Counted from the first letter of the stretch, positions 27,975-37,821 are shown. The stretch is DNA of 64,000 bases from Tildeniella torsiva UHER 1998/13D (GCA_019358835.1 JAHHIH010000011.1:124001-188000); one strand, 5' to 3'. Notes: generated by a model from the sequence alone, not told the origin. Numbers and translations are program-made.

Positions 27975-28744
27975 GGTTATTTTAGGGGCTTTACTCTAGT
28001 CGTACCGAATGCAACTGAAGGTATCCGTAAATTTTCTGTTGATTTCACTAAAGCTTTATTCAATGCAGCAGGCAAAGTGGCTGTTCATTATCTTTTAGCC
28101 CTGCTAGATCCGCACATTCAACATACCCAACTGACCACGATCGCCATCAGCTACTCTTGCCAATCATTTTTGTGTCGAAAATAGTTCTTGTTAGGAGACC
28201 CGTTGTAGAGCCTGCACTTCCAAACTTCAACCACAACAGAGCCCTAAGTCTCCATATATAAAAAGGGATCTTTTGTACAAAGCGGGGTGATAAGGCGGTT
28301 CTGGGCGATCGCCCGCTCGGCGTCCCAGTTGGCGATGCTTCTGAACTCGCCAAAACTGCCCTATGGGAATGCCGAATCTTCCCGCCGCCGGTTCCCTCGT
28401 CTGGGGCAACTCTGCTCAACCCGGCGATCGCCACTATAAATCAAGAGAAAACTCAGTTGACAGAAGCATTCTCGATCAAGTAACGGAAAAATCTCTGATA
28501 AAGGCAAAAATCCGCTGTTTATCAAAGAATTGTAAAGGTTGCATAGGAATTCTATAAAGTGCCTCTGGCCCTGCAACATCAGGGTTTTGGGCGCGTCATG
28601 GAAGCTCAGCAATGAGGAGCATTGCGATTTCGATTGATGAGACGGGCAGACTGCGGAAGTCGCCTAGTTTAGGCGGCACTGCGGGAGTGTCTATCTACCT
28701 CATCACCATTACACTCCAAACGACTCTACGGGGAATGAACGAGA
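27975..28744. other. 770-bp region upstream of the ParA cassette, with a gene relic
   Basis: No intact gene is supported. The left half (27975-28290) is the probable promoter region of the ParA operon and contains AT-rich tracts (TATATAAAAA near 28255-28265). The middle (28301-28375) is a relic of the TrpD2-like gene. The right part leads to the SLH-protein gene. I see no clear iterated parS-like sites. Confidence 0.6.
28301..28375 (+). pseudogene. relic of the 3' region of the TrpD2-like gene
   Basis: Translated from 28301 this reads LGDRPLGVPVGDASELAKTALW. The intact gene at 25675 reads LGDRLLDILSGNPSELAKTALW, giving 15 of 22 identities, including nine in a row (SELAKTALW). Differences within those nine codons are in third positions. 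After TGG an extra G breaks the frame, though GAATGCCG still matches. It has the same orientation as the intact gene, 2.6 kb away, on the far side of the ParA-ParB cassette. Confidence 0.75.
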
Positions 28745-29878
<1,134 letters not shown>

Positions 29879-29907
29879 TCTGCGTTACCTGTCCTGATGA
29901 GTGTTAC

Positions 29908-29934
29908 AAGACGCCCTGCGGGGCGTCTTTTTTT
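29908..29934 (+). terminator. intrinsic terminator after the SLH gene
   Basis: AAGACGCCC, loop TGCG, GGGCGTCTT, then a run of Ts (29928-29934). This is a textbook GC-rich stem with a T tract, 30 bases after the SLH stop codon. On the opposite strand it also lies just after the MarC gene, with an A tract in place of Ts. Confidence 0.9.
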
Positions 29935-29937
29935 CGC

Positions 29938-30609
29938 TTAAGAATCAGGGGTAGGGGTGTCGAGGCCAAAGGCCTGAGCGGGGGGCAACTGAAGCAGGCT
30001 GAGCAAGCCATCCAGCATGTACTGCACGGCTAGGGCCGCCAGCAGCACCCCCAACACTCGGGTGACAACGTTGATACCAATTTGGCCCAGCACCTTAGCC
30101 AGAGGCCGCGACAGCAGCAAAAACAGGTAGCACAGCAGCAACACCACCGCCGCCGCCGCCAGCACCACGCTCAGCCCCAGGTAATAGTTGGTCGATTCCC
30201 GCGATAGCACCAAAATACTGGCTAAGCTCCCCGGCCCGGCAATCAGCGGAATCGCTAGGGGGAACACGCTGACGTCTTGCTTGGTGCCCGCTTCCTGCAC
30301 CTCAGCCTCGGTCTCGCGCTCCTGATGCACAAAGATCATGTCGAGGGCGATCTTAAACAGCAAGAACCCTGCCGCAATTTGAAAGGCTTGTAGGCTAATG
30401 CCCAGGTTGTGCAGCACGTAAGCCCCAGTGAGCCCAAAGGCGAGAAGAATACCGGCAGACACCGCCACCGCTCGCGTGGCGATCTGGGTTTGCTCGGTCT
30501 CGGTGCGATCGCTCACCAGCGCCAGGTACAAAGGCGCTAGCCCCACCGGGTCAATCACCACAAACAGGGTCAAAAAGGCTTTGGCAAACAGCGGCAGAAC
30601 AATGGGCAT
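29938..30609 (-). CDS. MarC family (UPF0056) membrane protein
   Basis: 223 residues with six hydrophobic segments. The family signature is visible: FVVIDPVGLAPLYLALVSDRT at the start, FRIA-like QIAAGFLLFKIALDMI in the middle, and FPLAIPLIAGPGSLASILVL in the second half. MarC proteins are inner-membrane proteins of uncertain transport function; an earlier link to multiple antibiotic resistance was not upheld. It is divergent from the TraX-like gene and convergent with the SLH gene. Confidence 0.88.
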   Translation of the reverse strand: MPIVLPLFAKAFLTLFVVIDPVGLAPLYLALVSDRTETEQTQIATRAVAVSAGILLAFGLTGAYVLHNLGISLQAFQIAAGFLLFKIALDMIFVHQERETEAEVQEAGTKQDVSVFPLAIPLIAGPGSLASILVLSRESTNYYLGLSVVLAAAAVVLLLCYLFLLLSRPLAKVLGQIGINVVTRVLGVLLAALAVQYMLDGLLSLLQLPPAQAFGLDTPTPDS

Positions 30610-30717
30610 AGGGTCGATTGAGAGACTGCCTCAAATCTACCGCTGTTCTGAACAAACAGTTGCGTCCCCCCGTGTTAGATCAGAGATACAGATTACCAAC
30701 CGGCAGGATTTCCACTA

Positions 30718-31371
30718 TTGCAGTCACGACGCAGCGCTCTCCCTAGGGGATTGACCAGCTACCAGATCAAGGTCTTAGCGGCGGTGACCATGCTGGTGGA
30801 TCACGTCGGGGCCGTGTTTTTCCCCGATGCGATCGCATTTCGCATCATTGGACGCCTCAGCTTTCCACTGTTTGTCTGGCTGCTGGTGCAGGGCGAAGCC
30901 CACACCCGAGACGCCGGGCGCTACGGCCTCAGGCTGGCGGTGTTGGGCGTGGTGACCCAGCCCATCTACCAGGCAACGTTTAGCACGACTGAGCTAAACA
31001 TCCTATTTCAGCTGCTGGTGGGCTTGGCTTGCCTGCGGTTTGCCCGCCGGTTTCCCCGGCTTCAGCTCCCGGTGTGGCTGGCGGCGGCTGTTTTAACGGA
31101 GCTAGGCAGTGTGGGCTACGGCGGCTACGGCATCGGTCTGATCGTGCTTACCCGCTACTTTCGTCCCAATCTGCTGTGGGCGTTAGCCTGGGTTGGGCTG
31201 CACCTGGTTGATGCCTGGAGGTATGGGGGGCCGTTTCAGCTGCCTGCGCTGGTAGTCCCGCTCCTATTCTTTCTGGCCAATGGGGAGAGAGGGCCAAAGG
31301 CGCGGTGGTTCTATGCTTTTTACCCAGGCCATCTGGCCCTGCTGTGGCTCATCTGGCAGGGTTTGAATTGA
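30718..31371 (+). CDS. TraX family membrane protein
   Basis: 217 residues with several hydrophobic segments. It begins TSYQIKVLAAVTMLVDHVGAVFFP, which is the TraX signature (K-x-A-x6-DH-x-G), followed by FRIIGRLSFPLFVWLLVQG. TraX of the F plasmid acetylates pilin; chromosomal homologues are numerous and their role is unknown. The TTG at 30718 has AGGA upstream and is chosen. A second TTG at 30751 would begin just before the conserved motif. Confidence 0.82.
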   Translation: MQSRRSALPRGLTSYQIKVLAAVTMLVDHVGAVFFPDAIAFRIIGRLSFPLFVWLLVQGEAHTRDAGRYGLRLAVLGVVTQPIYQATFSTTELNILFQLLVGLACLRFARRFPRLQLPVWLAAAVLTELGSVGYGGYGIGLIVLTRYFRPNLLWALAWVGLHLVDAWRYGGPFQLPALVVPLLFFLANGERGPKARWFYAFYPGHLALLWLIWQGLN

Positions 31372-31379
31372 CGGAATGG

Positions 31380-31530
31380 AGCACAAACACATTCCCCTAG
31401 TACGCTGCAGCAGAAATGACTCTGCTGTTCAGAATGCTTGAAATACCCTTACCTCAGGATTTTTCCATTTTGAACTTTGCATTTTGAACTCCGCGTAGCG
31501 GTACTAGGCTGAGGGGAATGTGTTTGTGCT
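31380..31530. repeat. 151-bp element with near-perfect terminal inverted repeats
   Basis: AGCACAAACACATTCCCC (31380-31397) is exactly complementary to the end at 31513-31530. Both ends continue into TAGTAC / GTACTA (31398-31403 and 31501-31506), with six extra bases in the right arm. Inside are a small hairpin (CAGCAGA 31408-31414 / TCTGCTG 31421-31427) and a direct repeat TTTTGAACT. It encodes nothing and lies just after the TraX stop. A MITE or a long-hairpin terminator are both possible. Confidence 0.65.
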
Positions 31531-31628
31531 TCACCGCCTCACCAACCAATACCCCCCACGATCAGCCGGTGTGCTGCCAATCATGGGGGGTATGGAGTTC
31601 GAAACAGAGGTGTGCTTGAGGGCAGGCT

Positions 31629-31793
31629 CTACAGAAAGTGGTCGATCGCCACCGCCGACACGGCGGCAAACGCAGTAATGGCCAGGCCCACTAGCGGATT
31701 TTGCCCCTGGGCAACCGCAAAGGTCGTAATCACGCCAGCCCCTAGAGCCGCGATCGCAATGGAGCCAATCCAGTCTTTTTGTAGGTTATGCAT
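31629..31793 (-). CDS. 54-residue conserved-looking membrane protein
   Basis: On the minus strand an ATG (31793-31791) opens a 55-codon frame ending in TAG. It encodes MHNLQKDWIGSIAIAALGAG and then a continuous hydrophobic stretch with ITTFAVAQGQNPL, VGLAITAFAAV and a C-terminal IDHFL. Two membrane segments separated by a short polar loop are likely. The GC-rich codon use is typical of the genome, and the opposite-strand frame is a shadow of it. I do not recognise a function. Confidence 0.6.
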   Translation of the reverse strand: MHNLQKDWIGSIAIAALGAGVITTFAVAQGQNPLVGLAITAFAAVSAVAIDHFL

Positions 31794-32027
31794 GGGTTCT
31801 TAAACGTGGGGTATGACGCAGGAGAAGGCCGTTGCAGTTCCAGGTAGAAACTATATACCTAGCTCTAGTGCTGCTTTTCAGACCTCACGCTATCACCCTG
31901 CCTGGGGCCAAATGAGACCGCACCGGGGAACTGATACCAAGCTTAAGGCTTGGTTAGATTAGTTAACATTTTCCCAAGGGAAGGTAACGACTCTAGGGCA
32001 AAAACAGCTCTGGCTGAGGGATTGAAG

Positions 32028-32498
32028 CTATTCGGCGCGACGGGTGTTGCCCGCTTTGACCCAGCCTTCCTGGCCGTTAGACACCACGCGCACCTTCACC
32101 CAAGACTGGTCGGCGGGTTCTTCGAGCACCACCACCGCTTCGTTCACATCCACACCTCCCACCTGGGGAAACTCTACACCGGGGCCTTCGCGCATCACTA
32201 GGCCAATGGGCTGCACTACGGTGGCGTTGTAGGCACCGGGTTCCAGGGCGGGTTCGGGGGGCGGTTCTACCGCTGGGGTGGGCTCAGGGGGCGGCTCGAC
32301 GGCGGGTTCCGCCGCCGCTTCAGAGTTCGCTTCAGGCGCGGGGACGGGCATTTCATCGCCGTAGAGCGGTTTGGGCGGCAACACCGACAGGCGACCCATG
32401 AAGTAGCGCGCGGTGGCCACCCCCGCCATCGATAGGAGGATGAGGGCGATCGCAACCCCCAAAATCAACTTTGACAGGCCAATGAAAAATCCTTTCAT
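32028..32498 (-). CDS. membrane-anchored SH3-domain protein
   Basis: 156 residues. An N-terminal membrane segment (about residues 7-28) is followed by a Pro/Glu/Ala-rich linker with repeats of the PPPEP type (residues about 50-88). The C-terminal 65 residues form a bacterial SH3 domain (LVMREGPGVEFPQVGGV; SWVKVRVVSNGQEGWVKAG). This layout suits a protein spanning to the periplasm and binding peptidoglycan or another wall component. The gene ends 73 bases downstream of the ycf46 stop on the same strand. Confidence 0.78.
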   Translation of the reverse strand: MKGFFIGLSKLILGVAIALILLSMAGVATARYFMGRLSVLPPKPLYGDEMPVPAPEANSEAAAEPAVEPPPEPTPAVEPPPEPALEPGAYNATVVQPIGLVMREGPGVEFPQVGGVDVNEAVVVLEEPADQSWVKVRVVSNGQEGWVKAGNTRRAE

Positions 32499-32571
32499 GG
32501 ACGGTAGCGGGCCGATGTAGGTCTACAGTTTGCCAATGGTACAGCACCTCTCGCCAATCGGCATCGGGGAG

Positions 32572-34092
32572 CTAATCGGCATCGGGCAAGGCCGGGCGAA
32601 ACCGCGAGTCGAGGCCACTGCGGGAGGCCATGCGGGCTTTACCCGCCGCCGCCCAGGCTTGCAGCGCTTCAATTTGCTCCTGGGCGGTGCGGGCCAGGGG
32701 CACCATTTCGCTGGCGGCGGTGAGAATGTCGTCGGTGGTGAAGTCGCGGTTTTGGCTAAAGCCCAGGTGCATGGCCTCGACGATCGCCTGCTCGATCTCA
32801 GCTCCCGAGAAGTCAGGGGTTTCGTAGGCCAGTCGGGCGGTGTCGAAGGTCTTGAGGGTTTGGGGCCGCAGCCGCGAGAGGTGCACTTCAAAAATGGCCT
32901 GGCGATCGCCCTGGCCGGGCAACCCCACAAAGAAAATTTCGTCAAAGCGACCCCGGCGCAGCATCTCTGGCGGCAGGGCCTGAATGTTGTTGGCGGTAGC
33001 TACCACAAACACCGGGGAGGTTTTCTCCGCCATCCAGGTGATGAAGGTGCCGAAGACCCGACTGGCGGTGCCCGAGTCGCCCCGGCCATCCATGCCCGCA
33101 AAGGCTTTGTCGATTTCGTCAATCCACAGCACGCAGGGAGAAATCGCCTCCGCTAGCTGGATCATCTGGCGGGTGCGGGCCTCTGACTCGCCCACCAGAC
33201 CGCCAAACAAGCGGCCCACATCCAGCCGCAGCAGGGGCAGGTGCCAGTGGTGGGCGATCGCCTTGGCGGTCAGCGACTTGCCCGTACCCTGAATGCCCAG
33301 CAGCAGCAGCCCGCGCGGATGGGGCAGGCCGTACTGACGAGCCTTTTCAGAAAAGGCGGTACCCCGCTTGAGCAGCCAGTCTTTGAGGTTGTCGAGCCCG
33401 CCGATGTCAGAGATCTGCTCCTTGGCGGGGTAGTAATCCAAAATTTGGGTCTGGCGAATGCTCTGGCGCTTTTCGTCGAGAATCAGGTCAAGGTCGTTGG
33501 GGTCAAAGGCTCCGTGGGCGGCGATCGCCCGCGCCAGCACCCGCCTAATCCGCTCCAGCGACAGCCCCTGACAGGTGCGCACCACTTCCTCCAGCATGGG
33601 CGTCGGCAGATCGGTGCCGGTCGAGCCCAAGAGCTGCCGCACCTCATGCCGAATGGCGGCGGCATCGGGTAGGGTAAACTCCAGCACGGTCACGGTCTCG
33701 CTCAGCTCATCGGGGATGGTGAGCTGAGCCGAGAGAATGACCAGCGTCTTGGGCTGGGCCTTGAGGCGGCGGGCCAGGTTGCGCAGCTTGCGGGAAATGG
33801 CAACGTCATCCAAGAACCGGTGGAAGTCGCGCAGCACAAAGATGGCTGGAGCCGTGGCGGGCAGCTTCTCCACCAGTTCTAGCGCTTGCAGCGGGTTGCG
33901 CTTGCCAAACCCGGCGTCGTTGAGGTTGCCCTGGTAGCCATCGACAAAATCCCAGGTGTAGAGGGCGCGGTTGCCCTGGGCGGCGGCGCAAGCGGCAATG
34001 TCGGCCTCGGCCCGCTCTTCCTCGGCGGTGGCAATGTAAATAATCGGGTAGCGGGCACGAATTAGCAGGCCCAGTTCGTCGGTAAAACCCAT
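32572..34092 (-). CDS. ycf46: Ycf46-type AAA ATPase
   Basis: 506 residues. The N-terminal 240 resemble the Ycf46-specific region (LLIRARYPIIYIATAEEERAE; WDFVDGY). The AAA module has Walker A LLLGIQGTGKSLTAKAIA, Walker B CVLWIDEIDKAF, and the second region of homology with LRRGRFDEIFFVGLP. Ycf46 is conserved in cyanobacteria and algal plastids; work in cyanobacteria links it to regulation of photosynthesis and CO2 uptake, not fully defined. It is preceded by a small coiled-coil membrane gene 11 bases upstream. Confidence 0.9.
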   Translation of the reverse strand: MGFTDELGLLIRARYPIIYIATAEEERAEADIAACAAAQGNRALYTWDFVDGYQGNLNDAGFGKRNPLQALELVEKLPATAPAIFVLRDFHRFLDDVAISRKLRNLARRLKAQPKTLVILSAQLTIPDELSETVTVLEFTLPDAAAIRHEVRQLLGSTGTDLPTPMLEEVVRTCQGLSLERIRRVLARAIAAHGAFDPNDLDLILDEKRQSIRQTQILDYYPAKEQISDIGGLDNLKDWLLKRGTAFSEKARQYGLPHPRGLLLLGIQGTGKSLTAKAIAHHWHLPLLRLDVGRLFGGLVGESEARTRQMIQLAEAISPCVLWIDEIDKAFAGMDGRGDSGTASRVFGTFITWMAEKTSPVFVVATANNIQALPPEMLRRGRFDEIFFVGLPGQGDRQAIFEVHLSRLRPQTLKTFDTARLAYETPDFSGAEIEQAIVEAMHLGFSQNRDFTTDDILTAASEMVPLARTAQEQIEALQAWAAAGKARMASRSGLDSRFRPALPDAD

Positions 34093-34102
34093 GTCAAAAC
34101 GC

Positions 34103-34354
34103 CTAAGACGGCAATAGCAACTTCACCAAAAATGCCGCTGCATTGATAATTAGGGCCACCGTTGCCGAAATTAGCAGGGCAAAGGCCAATTGCACCACCC
34201 AGCGCATACCCTGCTCGTAGGTGTCTAACCGCTCGTTAAAACGCCCAATGTCGTCCGTCAGCTTGTCGATCGCCTCGGCGTTTTGTTGCACTGTTTGGGT
34301 AGTTTTATCGACTAGCGCCTCAATGCGGTCTAGTCGGTCATTGCTGGTGGTCAT
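34103..34354 (-). CDS. small coiled-coil protein with C-terminal membrane anchor
   Basis: 83 residues. Residues 1-48 are a predicted coiled coil with heptad-like spacing (RLDRIEALVDKTTQTVQQNA, then IDKLTDDIGRFNERLD). Residues 52-80 are a long hydrophobic segment. Such tail-anchored coiled-coil proteins are common in cyanobacteria and have no assigned role. It is 11 bases upstream of ycf46 and probably in its transcript. Confidence 0.75.
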   Translation of the reverse strand: MTTSNDRLDRIEALVDKTTQTVQQNAEAIDKLTDDIGRFNERLDTYEQGMRWVVQLAFALLISATVALIINAAAFLVKLLLPS

Positions 34355-34407
34355 AGGGGTGACAGCTCTAGAGATCTATCATGGCCGATAACGCCAAGGC
34401 CACAGGG

Positions 34408-34923
34408 CTAAGCATCCGGTGGTTGCAACTGCTGTTGCAGCTGGGTCAGAGCTGCCCAGCGGTGATCTGTGGGTTGAGCGGCGATCGCCCCCTGTCCTCG
34501 CAGCTCAATGCCGGGGCAGTCTTCGTCGCAGATTTGGGGCATGGGCAGCGCCAGACATATCTGCTCGTAGATCCAAGTTTCGGGGTAAAAGTAGCCGTTG
34601 GGGGGCAGGGTCTCGAACAGATCCTCCACCGCCACCTCCCGTTCGAGCGGTAGGGTGGCGGGGTCGGGGTCAGGTTCCAGCCAAATCAGCTCTTGGGCCG
34701 ACAGCGATACGCGGTGATTGTAGGCTTGCAGGCAGCGATCGCAGGTCAGCGTCACAATCGTGTCGGCCCTGGCCTTCACCTCTAAATAGGTGCCCTGGTG
34801 GGTGACGGTCAGCTCGCCCCGCACCGGAGTCAGAGTTTCTAGATCGGCCAGGTGAGCGTCTAGGTCAACGGTGAGCAGCTGCTCGGGCCGCTGCAGCAGG
34901 TGGGGTATATACACTTTCTCCAT
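34408..34923 (-). CDS. YceD/DUF177 family protein
   Basis: 171 residues. The DUF177 signature is present: VTLTCDRCLQAYNHRVSLSA in the first half and an acidic ICDEDCPGIE-like cysteine motif (QICDEDCPGIELRG) near the end. The four cysteines may bind metal. In bacteria the gene usually lies beside rpmF and the protein is linked to 23S rRNA maturation or accumulation. Here it follows the KH/R3H and yidC genes, as in other cyanobacteria. Confidence 0.85.
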   Translation of the reverse strand: MEKVYIPHLLQRPEQLLTVDLDAHLADLETLTPVRGELTVTHQGTYLEVKARADTIVTLTCDRCLQAYNHRVSLSAQELIWLEPDPDPATLPLEREVAVEDLFETLPPNGYFYPETWIYEQICLALPMPQICDEDCPGIELRGQGAIAAQPTDHRWAALTQLQQQLQPPDA

Positions 34924-34977
34924 TGGTCATACCTCCCACGGCTTGCTTTGTCCTACATACTGTGGCGCTAGCTTAGC

Positions 34978-35487
34978 CTAACCCTCGGTCTCGGGGGCTT
35001 GGCCTGCTAGACAGACCACCAGGCGGCGATCGGGCTCGCGCCCTCGGCTAAAGGTGGCTAGCCCCTCATGGGCCGACATAAAGTGGTGCATTTGCCGCCG
35101 CTCGGCAGACGACAGCCCCTGCATCTCAAACTCTTCGCCGCTGGCTAGCACCCGCTCAGCGGCATCCGCCGCCATAGACTTAAGTTCTTCCAGACGCTTA
35201 GCCCGGTAGCCCGCTAGCTCAATGGTAAAGGCCTGCTGCTCCTCCTGGCTTTTGCCCAAATTCAGGGTGGTATTGGCCAGGTATTGAATCGAGTCAAGTA
35301 CTGCGCCGCCGTCGCCGATTAGCGCCTGCACCTGCTCGGGCGATAGGGGCGCTTCGGCAATGGTGAGCCAGCAGCTCTCTCCCGACTCGTCTTCGACCGG
35401 GTGAGCGGTGACGGTGCTGGTCAATCCCTGCATGGTGAGCAGGGTAGTTAACCAGTTGACGCCAGCGGTGGCAGCATCGGTGGCCAT
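34978..35487 (-). CDS. Jag/KhpB-like RNA-binding protein (KH + R3H)
   Basis: 169 residues. The KH-like domain includes ALIGDGGAVLDSIQYLANTT at about residues 80-100. The R3H domain follows, with AERRQMHHFMSAHEGLATFS and REPDRRLVV. This pairing next to yidC is the Jag (SpoIIIJ-associated) arrangement. The N-terminal Jag domain of Firmicutes is not present; a divergent 75-residue region takes its place. Its ATG lies three bases after the yidC stop, so coupling is likely. Confidence 0.87.
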   Translation of the reverse strand: MATDAATAGVNWLTTLLTMQGLTSTVTAHPVEDESGESCWLTIAEAPLSPEQVQALIGDGGAVLDSIQYLANTTLNLGKSQEEQQAFTIELAGYRAKRLEELKSMAADAAERVLASGEEFEMQGLSSAERRQMHHFMSAHEGLATFSRGREPDRRLVVCLAGQAPETEG

Positions 35488-35490
35488 GGG

Positions 35491-36642
35491 CTACGCCTTT
35501 TTCTTCTTACTACGTCCGGGTTCAAAGGGCAGGGTCTGCCGATCTTCCTCAACCTTAGTTTCAGCATCGACAATTTTTTGCAGATTCTCGGGCAGGGGCT
35601 CCCGCGAGAGAATAAACGTTTGCAGAGTCTGGAAAATGTTGGCAATCAGCATGTACATCAGCACCCCGGCGGGCAGGGGAAAGAACAGGAACATGCCAGA
35701 GAAGATGATCGGCGTGAACTTGTTAACGGCGGCCTGCTGGGAGTTTTCGGTGCTGGTGGAGCCCTGGCCGGAGAGCACCTGGTTAAGGTACAGGCTGGCC
35801 CCAAAGCCCAGAATCATGATCAAAATATCCCAGTGGATGGCACCGTCTTCACCGGTCACACCGATGCGGCCCAGGGCTTTAATGAACAAAAACCCTTTGT
35901 TGGCGGCTAGACCGGGAGCCTGCACCCGTACCGTAGCTTCACCGGGGGTGAGGGCGGTGAGATGACCCGCATCATCAACCGACACAACATTCTCGCCTTT
36001 AACGATTTCCCACTTGGGTTGGTAGCTGGCTACGTCTTCGTTGGATTCGGCCACTAGAGACTCAATGCTTTGGCCATCGGCGGTTTGTAGACGCACGTCG
36101 GTCTTTTCGCCGACAACCAGCTTATTGCCACCGGGCACCACCGCCGAAATGGGGAAGTGAGACCCGTCAGAAATGTAGATGGCCTTGGGGGGGGTGCTAA
36201 AAATTTGGGGCTGAATCTGCTCGATCTGCTCCTGGGGAAAGACCTGAACGTTGACGTCGTAGTTGATGTCAGAGAACGGCGACCCCCGCAGAGTGGCGAA
36301 TAGGGCAAAGAGAATGGGCATTTGCAGCAGCACCGGAAAGCAGCCCGCTAGAGGGTTGCCAAACTCTTTGTAGACCCCGCTCATCTCCTCTTGAAGTTTG
36401 GTGGGGTTGTCTTTGTAGCGCTCTTGGATCTCTTTGACGCGCTTTTGCATGAGGGGCTGGGCCACCTTCATACGCCGCATGTTGCGAATGGAGCCCGCGT
36501 TGAGGGGGTAGAGGGCAAAGCGAATTACCAGGGTGAGGGCCACAATAGCTAACCCGTAGCTGGGCACGATTCCGTAGAAAAAATCTAGGATCGGCAACAT
36601 GATGTTGTTGGTCAGAAATCCAATTCCAAAATCCATGGGCAC
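35491..36642 (-). CDS. yidC: membrane protein insertase YidC (Oxa1 family)
   Basis: 383 residues. Five or so membrane segments carry the Oxa1/YidC motifs ([57 protein letters not shown]; and the last pair near [13 protein letters not shown]). Between segments a periplasmic insertion (about residues 155-265) includes a Big/Ig-like sheet ending [14 protein letters not shown]. YidC inserts and folds membrane proteins, including thylakoid proteins in cyanobacteria. The order rpmH-rnpA-PH-yidC-jag-DUF177 is conserved in the phylum. Confidence 0.94.
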   Translation of the reverse strand: MPMDFGIGFLTNNIMLPILDFFYGIVPSYGLAIVALTLVIRFALYPLNAGSIRNMRRMKVAQPLMQKRVKEIQERYKDNPTKLQEEMSGVYKEFGNPLAGCFPVLLQMPILFALFATLRGSPFSDINYDVNVQVFPQEQIEQIQPQIFSTPPKAIYISDGSHFPISAVVPGGNKLVVGEKTDVRLQTADGQSIESLVAESNEDVASYQPKWEIVKGENVVSVDDAGHLTALTPGEATVRVQAPGLAANKGFLFIKALGRIGVTGEDGAIHWDILIMILGFGASLYLNQVLSGQGSTSTENSQQAAVNKFTPIIFSGMFLFFPLPAGVLMYMLIANIFQTLQTFILSREPLPENLQKIVDAETKVEEDRQTLPFEPGRSKKKKA

Positions 36643-36742
36643 CTGAACCCTGCTACAGGGGATACGACGTTAACTGCTCAGTTACCTAATCTACCCCATC
36701 GTTGGGGAGGCAAGCCGCCCCAACGGGTTGGGATTGCCGTAG

Positions 36743-37138
36743 TTAGCTCTTGGCGGTGGTGCCGCTGACGGTTTGGGCCGCCGGGGAGATGCGCTCATTG
36801 ATATAGTCGTAGGCCTCCCGAAATCGCGGCATGGAGCGCAATTCTAGGCGGCTGCCGTCTTTGAGGGTGACGACCATATCGCCCCAGAGGCCGAGCCCGC
36901 GAGGCACTGTGACAACTTTACTGATTTCGTTGTAAATCAGGTCGGTGCGATCGCGCCCCATCCAGCCGCCGGTCACCGAAATGCGCCGACTAGTGATGCG
37001 GTAGCGCAGCCACAGGGCACGGGTAATGGCTCCAACCGTGAGGGGAAGGCAGATAACGGTGAAGCCCAGCAAAATATTGAGGATTAAATCGCCAATGTGG
37101 GGGCCGCCCTCATAAAACACATCCTCACGAATGCCCAT
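36743..37138 (-). CDS. PH-domain membrane protein
   Basis: 131 residues. It has one or two membrane segments around residues 17-45 and then a bacterial PH (bPH2) domain: YRITSRRISVTGGWMGRDRT and GLWGDMVVTLKDGSRLELRS. The role is unknown. The gene overlaps the 3' end of rnpA by 14 bases in another frame, and this rnpA-PH-yidC order recurs in cyanobacteria. Confidence 0.82.
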   Translation of the reverse strand: MGIREDVFYEGGPHIGDLILNILLGFTVICLPLTVGAITRALWLRYRITSRRISVTGGWMGRDRTDLIYNEISKVVTVPRGLGLWGDMVVTLKDGSRLELRSMPRFREAYDYINERISPAAQTVSGTTAKS

Positions 37139-37508
37139 GGAGTACCTCTAGCTTGGTGAACAACTGCTCTAATTCTCGCAAAAATTCGCCATATTCGCAC
37201 TCAGCTGCCTCAGGCTTTAGGCTAATGACGATCCACTGCGAAGAATGCAGGCGGGGCAGTAAGGTACGGAGGGCGGCGCGCACTCGCCGCTTGAGGCGGT
37301 TGCGCACTACCGCCCGCTTGTGCACCTTGAGGCTCACCACAATGCCAATGCGCGAGCTATGGGCGCTGTCGGCCACGGGTTTGGCGCTGGTCACCGGGGT
37401 TAGCGACCACGCCCGCACCAACAGGTGGGCAGAAACCGCTTTTCTGCCCTGCCGATAGACCTGGGAAAACTCCCGCGATCGCCGCAGCCGATGGTGTTTG
37501 GGTAGCAC
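37125..37508 (-). CDS. rnpA: ribonuclease P protein component
   Basis: 127 residues. It starts with KHHRLRRSREFSQVYRQGRK and contains the RNR signature RNRLKRRVRAALR, the RNA-binding core. It assists RNase P RNA in maturing tRNA 5' ends. The start is GTG at 37508. An insertion around residues 35-52 (TPVTSAKPVADSAHSSR) is longer than in most homologues. It lies 110 bp downstream of rpmH. Confidence 0.92.
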   Translation of the reverse strand: MLPKHHRLRRSREFSQVYRQGRKAVSAHLLVRAWSLTPVTSAKPVADSAHSSRIGIVVSLKVHKRAVVRNRLKRRVRAALRTLLPRLHSSQWIVISLKPEAAECEYGEFLRELEQLFTKLEVLHGHS

Positions 37509-37618
37509 GCCCCGATCCTCAACACACAGCAGTAGCCCTGGAGCTTAAGGTAGCCCCAGGGCCATGCAATGATCCATTGGACAGTGGTCAACAGTGAATG
37601 GGTTAACCCCAGCCAGCC

Positions 37619-37756
37619 CTAGACTGCGAGCTTAGCCCGGCCCTTGCGGCGGCGAGCTTTAATCACCTCCTGGCCGGTGTGGGAGCGCATACGAGCGCGA
37701 AACCCGGAGGTTCGCTTCTGCTTTCGGTTGGTGCCCTCTAGGGTGCGCTTGCTCAT
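37619..37756 (-). CDS. rpmH: 50S ribosomal protein L34
   Basis: A 45-residue basic protein. The minus-strand ATG at 37756-37754 opens [15 protein letters not shown], then [15 protein letters not shown] and [11 protein letters not shown], which is unmistakably L34. It is followed by rnpA as in nearly all bacteria. A -10-like TATAAT sits on the minus strand just upstream (complement of ATTATA near 37800-37806), so this may be the promoter of the whole cluster. Confidence 0.95.
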   Translation of the reverse strand: MSKRTLEGTNRKQKRTSGFRARMRSHTGQEVIKARRRKGRAKLAV

Positions 37757-37821
37757 GGCTTAGCCTCTTTGCCTGTTTCTGCTAAAAATTCACGGTCTCA
37801 TATAATAGCATCTGCTGGCCC

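Noticed and set aside
28147-28434. 95-residue minus-strand frame upstream of the ParA cassette
   Set aside because: It covers the TrpD2-like relic in antisense; the relic on the plus strand explains the coding-like pattern.
31612-31803. 63-residue plus-strand frame
   Set aside because: It is the antisense of the 54-residue hydrophobic minus-strand protein, which looks more like a real protein.
34381-34653. 90-residue plus-strand frame in the DUF177 region
   Set aside because: Antisense of a DUF177 gene with conserved cysteine motifs.
35491-36642. The Ig-like insertion in YidC as a novel fusion
   Set aside because: A long periplasmic loop between membrane segments is known in YidC proteins, so I do not treat it as new without a comparison.
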